Shown here: positions 1-5,632 of the stretch, one piece after another
Layout: every line of letters starts with the position of its first letter
How positions within the stretch are numbered: the first letter of the stretch is position 1
Assembly: GCA_020047885.1 (NCBI GenBank)
Contig: JAIFNF010000295.1
Location: 1-9,224, forward strand
Length of the DNA stretch: 9,224 nt
Origin: Gammaproteobacteria bacterium
Lineage (GTDB): Bacteria > Pseudomonadota > Gammaproteobacteria > Competibacterales > Competibacteraceae
Direction of reading: 5' to 3'
The notes under the pieces: model-generated
What the model saw: the letters and a program-made list of their open reading frames with translations, nothing else
Databases searched by the model: none
Told to the model about the DNA's origin: nothing
Made by a program: the position numbers and the translations under genes

Positions 1-72
1 CTAGGTGGCAGAGTGGTCATGCAGCGGCCTGCAAAGCCGTGGACGCCGGTTCGATTCCGACCCTAGCCTCCA
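1..72 (+). tRNA. tRNA-Cys (anticodon GCA), lacking the first two bases
   Basis: This is a cysteine tRNA with an encoded CCA at 70-72 and a U discriminator at 69, as is usual for tRNA-Cys. The acceptor 3' strand at 62-68 pairs with 1-5, so the window starts at tRNA base 3 and the two leading Gs lie outside. The anticodon stem is 24-28/36-40, and its 7-base loop (29-35) contains GCA at 31-33. The T arm is 45-49/57-61 with loop TTCGATT. One T-stem pair is a C-A mismatch (46/60); I recall similar T arms in pseudomonad tRNA-Cys, so I do not read it as a defect. Identity is secure from the folding and anticodon. Confidence 0.96.
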
Positions 73-96
73 TTTCAGGATTCAACGCAGTAAATC

Positions 97-119
97 AACC
101 CGCCAAGTGCGGGTTTTTT
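97..119 (+). terminator. Rho-independent terminator downstream of tRNA-Cys
   Basis: A perfect 7-bp stem (97-103 with 109-115) encloses a 5-base loop and runs into six Ts at 114-119. It begins 25 bases after the tRNA CCA, so it should end the tRNA transcript. The minus-strand lipoprotein gene converges on it and stops at 150. Read from that side the tract after the stem is only weakly T-rich, so any terminator activity there would be weaker. Confidence 0.9.
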
Positions 120-149
120 AATGGGTTTATTGCAGTGGATTTTCAGTCA

Positions 150-1850
150 TCACGGAAGCACGTAGGTTTTCGCTTCGCCGCTGTTCACCCGGTATTGGAG
201 TTTATTGCAGAAAAAGCCGGATTTGGTCGTGGCCGCATCATTGGCTGGCAGCAGGCTTTGGCACAGGAGAACCGCTTTGGAAGAGTCCTTGGCGGATACG
301 GTCATGATCTCCCGATCCTGGTATTGATCGAGCAGGTACGCGCCAGTCGTCGTCGATGGCGTCTTCGGGGCTTCCAGCGCCGCCGGTATGGCCACGGTGA
401 ATCCTTTGCCCAGCACCTTGCTATCCATGGTCAACGTCAGTGCGCCTTCCGCTGTTTCACTATAAGGCGGTGCGTAAGGCGCGGGGAGGCCAATGAGTTC
501 GAGAGTATCCGGTTCGCCAAAGGTATTCGTCCAATTGATCGTGAGGTCTACCCAGGGCGCTGGACTGACTTCTGTCTCCCCCGAAATCAGTACCGCCTGC
601 GGGGTGCCGAGGTTCACGATCATCGGCAGTTTTTCAAACGTATGCAGATAAGCCGCCTGTTCTATCCACTCGATGCGCAGCCAATCATCGCCGGTAGAAC
701 TGATCGTGATACTGACGTTGGGACCGGGAGCCGGACCGCCGTCCAGTAAATTGCTCATCGTTCCTGGACTCCCGGAACCCAGATTACAAACAAGAGAACC
801 TCCAAAATCATTAAGTTTGATCTTGGAAAAAGTGAAAGGGAGGTTTTCCGACTTCCGGATCAATTCGCCTTCACTCAGTACGGCCAGCCCGGTGTTCAGC
901 ACCGGGGAACGCAGATCGACATCATCACAGGGCAGTTCATCGGTAAAGTACAGTTCATCGCCAGCAATGCGTGTTAATCCAGGTGCTCCCCGATTCGACG
1001 GACCATTGACCAGATGGTTGATAAAAATCAGGCTGGCGCTGCTTTGGGCGACGATCAGGCTAACCAGCGCGGTATCCAGCACCTTTTTCGCGTTATTTTC
1101 ATTGATGTCCCCCTCCGAACTGCCGGACTCGAAACTGGCCGTGACCGTGCAATCCGCCGTAATCGGCGAGGTTTTATAACTGTCCAGAGTGAGAACTCCA
1201 TCACAACCAATAACTTTAGCGGTATAGCCTTCGTCAGCGGTCACCTTGAAACTGGTCACCTGCCCATTCGGCACGGTTTGTGGAATCGATGGGTCAATCT
1301 TGCCGTTCGCTCCCGCCTTGGGCGTGACCGTAAAGCTGGCGGTCGGCAGGGCGAACGTGGCGCTGACCGTGCAGTTACTGGTAATCGGCCCGGTGGTGTA
1401 GAGATTGCCATCCAGCGTTCCGCCACAACCGACGACCGTGGCGAAATAGCCGGTTTCCGGCTTGACCGCAAAGGTGAGCACACTGCCATTCGCCCCAGCT
1501 TTGGGCGTAACGAGAAAGGCTGAGGTTTCGCCGCCTAAAATAAAGCGGAAATTGACGACGCAATTCGCTACGACTGGTGAAGTGACATAGCTGTTTCCCG
1601 CCAGCTCTCCACCGCAATCGCCGCCGATGGTGGTGGTGTAGCCCGCATCAGGCGTGACCGTAAAGGTATACACCCCATCTTTCAGAACCGTTTGCGGGGT
1701 ATCGGGATAAACCTTGCCATGCTCGCCGATGGAGGGCGTGACGGTGAACTCGGTCTCGGCTTCCTCCCAGGCATTACAACCGGCGACCATCCCGGCGATG
1801 ACGATCATCGTCGCGGCGTTAATCAAGACTCTTTTCAATAGCGCGTTCAT
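150..1850 (-). CDS. Putative repeat-containing lipoprotein, function unknown (566 aa)
   Basis: I do not recognise a specific function. The N terminus is a type II signal peptide: K6-R7, a hydrophobic stretch at about 8-23, then lipobox V22-A-G-C25. The residue after the cysteine is Asn, not Asp, so by the E. coli sorting rule the protein would go to the outer membrane. Three tandem modules follow (residues 35-103, 112-166, 173-240), each starting like FTVTP and carrying GYT and CxGxL-type motifs. They resemble the bacterial InlB-B-like or 'divergent' beta repeats common in secreted gammaproteobacterial proteins. Each has two cysteines exactly 18 residues apart, a likely disulfide. Residues 241-566 match nothing I know; they look beta-rich and contain four more cysteines. 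The ATG at 1850 is preceded by only a weak GAG ribosome site. The gene lies 21 bases downstream of the Uma2 gene on the same strand. Surface adhesion or binding is possible but is a guess. Confidence 0.85.
   Translation of the reverse strand: MNALLKRVLINAATMIVIAGMVAGCNAWEEAETEFTVTPSIGEHGKVYPDTPQTVLKDGVYTFTVTPDAGYTTTIGGDCGGELAGNSYVTSPVVANCVVNFRFILGGETSAFLVTPKAGANGSVLTFAVKPETGYFATVVGCGGTLDGNLYTTGPITSNCTVSATFALPTASFTVTPKAGANGKIDPSIPQTVPNGQVTSFKVTADEGYTAKVIGCDGVLTLDSYKTSPITADCTVTASFESGSSEGDINENNAKKVLDTALVSLIVAQSSASLIFINHLVNGPSNRGAPGLTRIAGDELYFTDELPCDDVDLRSPVLNTGLAVLSEGELIRKSENLPFTFSKIKLNDFGGSLVCNLGSGSPGTMSNLLDGGPAPGPNVSITISSTGDDWLRIEWIEQAAYLHTFEKLPMIVNLGTPQAVLISGETEVSPAPWVDLTINWTNTFGEPDTLELIGLPAPYAPPYSETAEGALTLTMDSKVLGKGFTVAIPAALEAPKTPSTTTGAYLLDQYQDREIMTVSAKDSSKAVLLCQSLLPANDAATTKSGFFCNKLQYRVNSGEAKTYVLP
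1131..1748 (-). repeat. Three tandem beta-repeat modules within the lipoprotein gene
   Basis: The modules occupy 1542-1748, 1353-1517 and 1131-1334 in minus-strand order. The first and third are 69 and 68 residues long; the middle one is 55. Aligned to module 3, the middle copy lacks about 13 residues (the segment equivalent to KIDPSIPQTVPNG) right after its GANG motif, near position 1482. The loss is in frame. Cysteine spacing is kept in all three: 79/97, 142/160 and 216/234 in protein numbering. The units are similar but clearly diverged, so they are not a recent DNA-level duplication. Confidence 0.8.
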
Positions 1851-1871
1851 GTTGTTATCTCAACTGTTTGC

Positions 1872-2651
1872 TTACACCGTATCCGGATCAATCCCCAGAG
1901 CGCGCAGGCGTTCGGCCAGCCGCGCTGCCCGCGCCCGTTCCTGTTCCACTTGCTGCTCGGCGGCTTTCCGGCACCGGGTCTCGGTTCGCAGATCCCGTAC
2001 TTCTTCACCCCGGAACCACACCCGCACCTTGCGTCCCGGCGTCCATTCCCCCGGTGGCAACACCTCCAGTTCCAGCCCGGGAATCGCCACGCTTGGATAG
2101 CGGCAATCCCCCGGTAGCGGCACCACTTGATAGCGCCCGGTCCGTTCGTCATCACGATACCAGACCACGGATCGGGCATCGTCCGGCTCCGGGTAGATCA
2201 GCACAAATTCCCGCAGCCCATGCGCGGCGTTACGATCACGCATCAGCACCGTATCCTTGGCCTCTTTCTCGACCCTGGTCGTACTCACCACCTCGATCGC
2301 CAGCAACAACTCCGGAGCGGTCAGTCGCGCCACGCTCGGATTGGCGGTCAGCGCATAGTCGGGATACAGCGCCTGTTGTACCCCCTTTTCGGGCAACCAG
2401 TACCACACCGGGTTGTCGCTGACCACGCGCAAATCCGCTGCTTCCGCCACCTCATTCAGCAACGACCCCAGATAGAAAATGGTGTGCATGTGCGCAATCG
2501 ACTGGGCCATCTCGAATTCGTCATCATAGTAGGGGGTGCCGGCCATCGATTCCGGTGGATGGAGCAAGGGAACCAGGCGCGGCATAGGGGTAACGCGCCG
2601 GGCATCGGCCCGCGCCGGGCGAACCGGGGAGTCCAGAACCAGGGATACCAT
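1872..2651 (-). CDS. Uma2/DUF820 family putative endonuclease (PD-(D/E)XK fold)
   Basis: The 259-residue product resembles Uma2-family (DUF820) proteins, a widespread group with a restriction-endonuclease-like fold and mostly unknown function. Visible landmarks are Y96-P97-D98 (family PD motif), L117-A-I-E120-V-V (acidic second motif), lysines 129/132 as candidates for the migrated catalytic Lys, and L146-R-E-F-V-L-I-Y-P, equivalent to the usual 'GVxEYWLVDP' strand. The C terminus (about 217-259) is a charged helix ending in RALGIDPD, a tail common in this family. Compared with typical copies of about 190 residues, it is longer at both ends. A TTG at 2672 would add seven residues, but an excellent AGGAGG lies six bases before the ATG at 2651, so that ATG is chosen. 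These genes are often multicopy and linked to mobile DNA. Whether this copy is catalytic is unproven. Confidence 0.8.
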   Translation of the reverse strand: MVSLVLDSPVRPARADARRVTPMPRLVPLLHPPESMAGTPYYDDEFEMAQSIAHMHTIFYLGSLLNEVAEAADLRVVSDNPVWYWLPEKGVQQALYPDYALTANPSVARLTAPELLLAIEVVSTTRVEKEAKDTVLMRDRNAAHGLREFVLIYPEPDDARSVVWYRDDERTGRYQVVPLPGDCRYPSVAIPGLELEVLPPGEWTPGRKVRVWFRGEEVRDLRTETRCRKAAEQQVEQERARAARLAERLRALGIDPDTV

Positions 2652-2657
2652 CCGACG

Positions 2658-2663
2658 CCTCCT
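2658..2663 (-). promoter_or_regulatory. Shine-Dalgarno site of the Uma2 gene
   Basis: On the minus strand this reads AGGAGG, six bases before the ATG at 2649-2651. Its position settles the start in favour of the ATG over the in-frame upstream TTG at 2672, because the site lies inside the longer reading frame. Confidence 0.85.
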
Positions 2664-2754
2664 CAAGGTCAACGGCTGAAAATCAAAGGTTACAAGGAGC
2701 CAGGGGCCAAGGGCAAGACAACCCTCCTCGAATCACCAAATAAAGACTCTCCAC

Positions 2755-2776
2755 GGCGATTTAATCCATAATCGCC
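2755..2776 (+). promoter_or_regulatory. Inverted repeat overlapping a possible -10 box upstream of gspA
   Basis: A perfect 7-bp inverted repeat, GGCGATT (2755-2761) and AATCGCC (2770-2776), has an 8-base spacer. The sequence CATAAT at 2767-2772 matches the sigma-70 -10 consensus in five of six places and overlaps the right arm. The region around 2743-2749 gives only a poor -35 (AAGACT). If the promoter is real, its transcript would start near 2779, about 40 bases before gspA, and the repeat would sit where an operator could. It could equally be chance; the call is tentative. Confidence 0.3.
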
Positions 2777-2819
2777 ACTCTTGCAGTCTTCACTACCGCT
2801 TACGCCCCCCGATAGAGCC

Positions 2820-3881
2820 ATGTACACGGCGCATTTTGGTCTGCGCGAGCCGCCGTTCACCCTAACCCCGAACCCGGCTTACGTCTATTTCAGCCACCAC
2901 CACCAGGAAGCCCTGGCGCACTTGCTGTATGGAACCGGCGAAAATGGCGGCTTTGTCCAGTTGACCGGCGAAGTGGGCACCGGCAAGACCACGCTGGTAC
3001 GGACGCTCCTTGAACAGCGGCTGGACAATGTCGATATCGCGCTGTGCCTGAACCCGCAACTCACCGTTAAAGACCTGCTGGCGACGGTCTGCGACGAACT
3101 AGGCGCATCCCGGCTCGGCGCAGCGGCGCAACCCGACACCTTTGAAGATGCGCTGCAATTTCTCAGCAGCGCCCTCCCGATCAGCAAACCGTCATCCACC
3201 ACGCTGAAGCCTTGGCTGGACGCGCTGAACGCCCACCTGTTGCAAACCCACGCGGCGGGTCGGCGCACGGTGCTGATCATCGACGAAGCCCAGTTGTTAA
3301 GTCGCGAAGTCCTGGAACAAGTCCGCCTGTTGACCAATCTGGAAACCGCCCGGCACAAACTGCTACGCATCATCCTGGTCGGCCAACCGGAATTGCGCGA
3401 GATGCTGGCCCGTCCCGACCTGCGGCAACTCGCTCAGCGCATCACCGCCCGCTACCACCTGTTGCCCCTGAATCGGCGCGAAACGGCCGCGTATATCGGC
3501 CACCGGTTGCAGGTCGCCGGTGGTCGTAACGACCTGTTCACCCGCAGCGCCCGGCGAGCGGTTTATCGACGCTCCAGCGGTGTTCCCCGCCTGATCAACA
3601 TCATTTGCGACCGCGCCCTGCTCGGCGCTTACACTCAGGGAGCCAAACGGATTACCCCGCGCCATGTTCAGCGGGCGGCACGGGAAGCCCTGCCCGATTC
3701 CGTCCGTCAACCTGCCCGACGCCGCTGGCTGGCGTTCAGCATCGGCTTGGTGGGACTGGCTATGGTCGGCATCAGCCTGGAGCCGCGCTACGCTGAACCG
3801 CTGATCGCCTATGCCCAGTCGGTCGCCGCTTCCCTCACTGCCGTGAGCCGCAGCGTACTCCGACCACCTGAGAAGCCGTGA
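2820..3881 (+). CDS. gspA: GspA/ExeA-type AAA ATPase, inner-membrane anchored (353 aa)
   Basis: GspA (ExeA) is a cytoplasmic-membrane ATPase that works with GspB to carry or assemble the type II secretin through peptidoglycan. The start MYTAHFGLREPPFTLTPNP is the classic opening of the ExeA family, so I chose the ATG at 2820 over the in-frame TTG at 2781, although no strong ribosome site precedes it. Walker A is GEVGTGKTT at residues 50-58; Walker B is VLIIDEAQ at 151-158. Next come LLTNLET and the sensor-like LVGQPEL, then a winged-helix-like stretch. A membrane segment spans about 303-320, followed by only some 33 residues. Aeromonas ExeA has a large periplasmic peptidoglycan-binding domain at that point, which is missing here. 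The Walker A-B spacing is also about 24 residues longer than I expect. It is nearly fused to gspB. An MshM-like ATPase is an alternative, but the GspB partner argues for GspA. Confidence 0.88.
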   Translation: MYTAHFGLREPPFTLTPNPAYVYFSHHHQEALAHLLYGTGENGGFVQLTGEVGTGKTTLVRTLLEQRLDNVDIALCLNPQLTVKDLLATVCDELGASRLGAAAQPDTFEDALQFLSSALPISKPSSTTLKPWLDALNAHLLQTHAAGRRTVLIIDEAQLLSREVLEQVRLLTNLETARHKLLRIILVGQPELREMLARPDLRQLAQRITARYHLLPLNRRETAAYIGHRLQVAGGRNDLFTRSARRAVYRRSSGVPRLINIICDRALLGAYTQGAKRITPRHVQRAAREALPDSVRQPARRRWLAFSIGLVGLAMVGISLEPRYAEPLIAYAQSVAASLTAVSRSVLRPPEKP

Positions 3882-3882
3882 G

Positions 3883-4506
3883 ATGTCCTACATTCTCGAC
3901 GCCCTCCGTCAGGCGGAACGCGACCGCCAGCAGACTGAACAGCCCCTGCGGCCTCTGGAACCCCAGCCATCCAGCTTCCGCCGCTGGTGGATCGGCGGCG
4001 TCCTGTTGGGACTCCTGCTCAACGCCGCTTTGCTGGTCATCGTCCTGACGCCAGTGCGCCTGACAACCCCACCGGAACCCGCTTCATCGACCGTCGTCCA
4101 ATCGTCTATCGCCGACATGCCAACGCCGCCGCCCAAACCGGCTCCGGATGAAGTGCGCAAACCGCCCAAGCCCGCGCCAACCCGTCCCGCACCGGCTAAA
4201 AAACCCGCAACACCCATGGCCAGATCGGTGGCTCCATCCAGCCCGCCTCTGGCTTCTCATCCAGAACCGGTTAGCGAACCGCCCTTGCTGGATGTATTGC
4301 CGGTGAATGCCCGTCGCAACATTCCAGCGCTGAAACTGGATGTGCATATTCACAGCGACCAGGCCCGTCAGCGCTTTGTCATCATCAACGGCCGCCGGTA
4401 TCGGGAAGGGGAGCGGATTGAGGAAGGCCCGGTGCTGGAAGCCGTCACCCCCGAGGGTGCGACCTTGCGCCAGGGTCGTCAGCGGTTTCGGTTACCGGTG
4501 CGGTGA
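3883..4506 (+). CDS. gspB: GspB-type type II secretion assembly protein (207 aa)
   Basis: GspB (ExeB/PulB family) is a bitopic inner-membrane protein that partners GspA and reaches into the periplasm to help place the secretin. Three features show it: the signature opening MSYILDALRQAERDRQ; a single membrane helix at about residues 35-55, after a short cytoplasmic arm; and a Pro/Ala/Lys-rich linker (about 62-143) leading to a C-terminal domain at 145-207 containing HIHSD, RFVIINGRRYREGE and LEAVTPEGATLRQG, the typical GspB C-terminal fold. The ATG follows the gspA stop by one base, so translation is probably coupled. No other gsp gene is within view, so this looks like a separate gspAB locus as in Aeromonas. 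Its target secretin cannot be identified here. Confidence 0.92.
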   Translation: MSYILDALRQAERDRQQTEQPLRPLEPQPSSFRRWWIGGVLLGLLLNAALLVIVLTPVRLTTPPEPASSTVVQSSIADMPTPPPKPAPDEVRKPPKPAPTRPAPAKKPATPMARSVAPSSPPLASHPEPVSEPPLLDVLPVNARRNIPALKLDVHIHSDQARQRFVIINGRRYREGERIEEGPVLEAVTPEGATLRQGRQRFRLPVR

Positions 4507-4530
4507 AAATCCGCCGCAACCCCGTATAAT
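4503..4530 (+). promoter_or_regulatory. Candidate sigma-70 promoter for the ribF-ileS-lspA-ispH cluster
   Basis: A perfect TATAAT lies at 4525-4530. Sixteen bases upstream, GTGAAA (4503-4508) matches the -35 consensus in four of six places and overlaps the gspB stop codon. A start near 4537 would leave a leader of about 33 bases before ribF. The consensus -10 in a 63-base gap between unrelated genes makes a promoter plausible; the -35 is weak. No terminator was seen between gspB and ribF. Confidence 0.5.
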
Positions 4531-4569
4531 CACCGATCTCACACTTCGGAGTCTCATAGCGCCAACGGT

Positions 4570-5607
4570 ATGGAATTCATTCGCGGTCAACATAATCTTC
4601 GTCCCCGGCATTACGGCTGTGTGGCGACCATCGGCAATTTCGACGGGATGCATCTCGGTCATCAGGCGATTCTGGGTCAGTTGGCCGAACCGGCGCGGCG
4701 ACTGCATCTGCCCCGACTGGTGATGACCTTTGAGCCGCAACCGCAGGAATTCTTCGCCGGTCCTGCCGCTCCGCCCGCCCGGTTGATGCGCTTGCGGGAG
4801 AAGTTATTAGCGCTCAGTGGTCTGGGCATCGAACGGGTGCTGTGCCTGAAATTTGATCACCGGCTGGCGGCGCTGCCGGCCGAAACTTTTATTCAAGATT
4901 TGCTGGTGGCGCGCCTCGGCATTCGCTATTTGGTCATCGGCGACGATTTCCGCTTTGGCCATCGGCGCGCTGGCGATTTCGCCCTGCTGACCCAGGCCGG
5001 TCAGCGCCACGGTTTCGAGGTCGTCGATAACTACAGCCACATGATCGACGGCGAGCGGGTCAGCAGCACACGGGTGCGTCAGGCGCTGAGCTGGGGCGAT
5101 CTGGAACTGGCGACCCGCCTGTTGGGTCGGCCCTATGATATGTGTGGCCGGGTGGCACATGGCGATCAACGCGGCCGCACCATTGGCTTCCCAACCGCCA
5201 ACATTTATCTGCATCGCCGCGCAACGCCGGTGTATGGCGTCTACGCCGTGCTGATGAGCGGCCCCGGTTTGAAACCTTGGCCGGGCGTCGCCAATGTGGG
5301 GCACCGTCCAACCGTCGAAGGCGTTCGGGAACAACTGGAAGTGCATCTGCTCGACTTCCACGGCGATCTCTACGGCAAGCACGTTAAAGTCGATTTCCTG
5401 CGCTATCTGCGTCCGGAGCGGCATTTCGCGTCGCTGGACGCGTTGCGGCAGCAAATCCAGAAAGACGAGAAAGAGGCTCGCGCCTGGTTGACCGCACACA
5501 GCTTGATGCAAAATCCCCCCTCTCCCCCAACCCCTCTCCCTCAGGGTGAGAGGGGCGCTCATCACTTACCCGCTGCCCCGCGTGCTCCCCAGCCGCCAGG
5601 CCGTTAA
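4570..5607 (+). CDS. ribF: Bifunctional riboflavin kinase / FAD synthetase
   Basis: RibF phosphorylates riboflavin to FMN and then adenylylates FMN to FAD in the cytoplasm. The N-terminal nucleotidyltransferase domain shows [10 protein letters not shown] at residues 22-31, [24 protein letters not shown] and SSTRVR at 165-170. The C-terminal flavokinase domain has [19 protein letters not shown] (the [10 protein letters not shown] part at 202-211), [17 protein letters not shown] and EVHLLDF. The start [10 protein letters not shown] aligns with E. coli MKLIRGIHNL, though the ribosome site is poor. At 345 residues it is about 30 longer than E. coli RibF (313). The family match ends near residue 313, and the rest (314-345) is a Pro-rich tail coded by a C-rich palindromic repeat and the bases after it. 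The catalytic domains are complete, so function should be intact. It precedes ileS by 25 bases, as in many gammaproteobacteria. Confidence 0.97.
   Translation: MEFIRGQHNLRPRHYGCVATIGNFDGMHLGHQAILGQLAEPARRLHLPRLVMTFEPQPQEFFAGPAAPPARLMRLREKLLALSGLGIERVLCLKFDHRLAALPAETFIQDLLVARLGIRYLVIGDDFRFGHRRAGDFALLTQAGQRHGFEVVDNYSHMIDGERVSSTRVRQALSWGDLELATRLLGRPYDMCGRVAHGDQRGRTIGFPTANIYLHRRATPVYGVYAVLMSGPGLKPWPGVANVGHRPTVEGVREQLEVHLLDFHGDLYGKHVKVDFLRYLRPERHFASLDALRQQIQKDEKEARAWLTAHSLMQNPPSPPTPLPQGERGAHHLPAAPRAPQPPGR
5513..5556. repeat. C-rich palindromic repeat inside the 3' end of ribF
   Basis: A C/T-rich run is followed by an inverted repeat: CCCCTCTC (5531-5538) pairs with GAGAGGGG (5548-5555) around CCTCAGGGT. 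In the ribF frame it encodes [15 protein letters not shown] recognise this translated string as a dispersed intergenic repeat common in proteobacterial genomes, often seen when annotators run coding frames through it. There is no T tract, so it is not a classical terminator. It lies between the last conserved RibF residues and the stop codon. Only one copy is present in this window, so dispersal cannot be shown here. Confidence 0.7.
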
Positions 5608-5619
5608 GCACCGGTTCCC

Positions 5620-5624
5620 AGAGG
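5620..5624 (+). promoter_or_regulatory. Shine-Dalgarno site deciding the ileS start
   Basis: AGAGG lies eight bases before the GTG at 5633-5635. This supports the GTG start over an in-frame GTG at 5546, which would overlap ribF and add 29 residues with no counterpart in the family. Confidence 0.75.
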
Positions 5625-5632
5625 TTCCTATC

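Noticed and set aside
1..150. tRNA-Cys 3' end as an integration (att) site for the adjacent accessory genes
   Set aside because: No integrase gene and no second copy of the tRNA 3' end were seen in the window.
39..749. Plus-strand open frame of 236 codons beginning inside the tRNA
   Set aside because: It starts within tRNA-Cys, crosses the terminator, and lies antisense to the lipoprotein gene, whose signal peptide, lipobox and repeats are convincing.
2652..2672. TTG start for the Uma2 gene adding seven residues
   Set aside because: The extra codons contain the AGGAGG ribosome site itself, properly spaced for the ATG at 2651.
2781..2819. TTG start for gspA adding 13 residues
   Set aside because: The family N terminus begins at the MYTAHFGL methionine coded at 2820.
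5531..5555. Hairpin as a transcription terminator between ribF and ileS
   Set aside because: No T tract follows it, and it lies inside the ribF frame just before ileS in what looks like one operon.
4807..5565. Minus-strand open frame of 252 codons
   Set aside because: It is antisense to ribF, which has all family motifs; the product shows no recognisable domain.
5546..5632. Upstream GTG start for ileS adding 29 residues
   Set aside because: It overlaps ribF and the palindromic repeat, and the added residues have no family counterpart; the GTG at 5633 has a good ribosome site and matches the E. coli N terminus.
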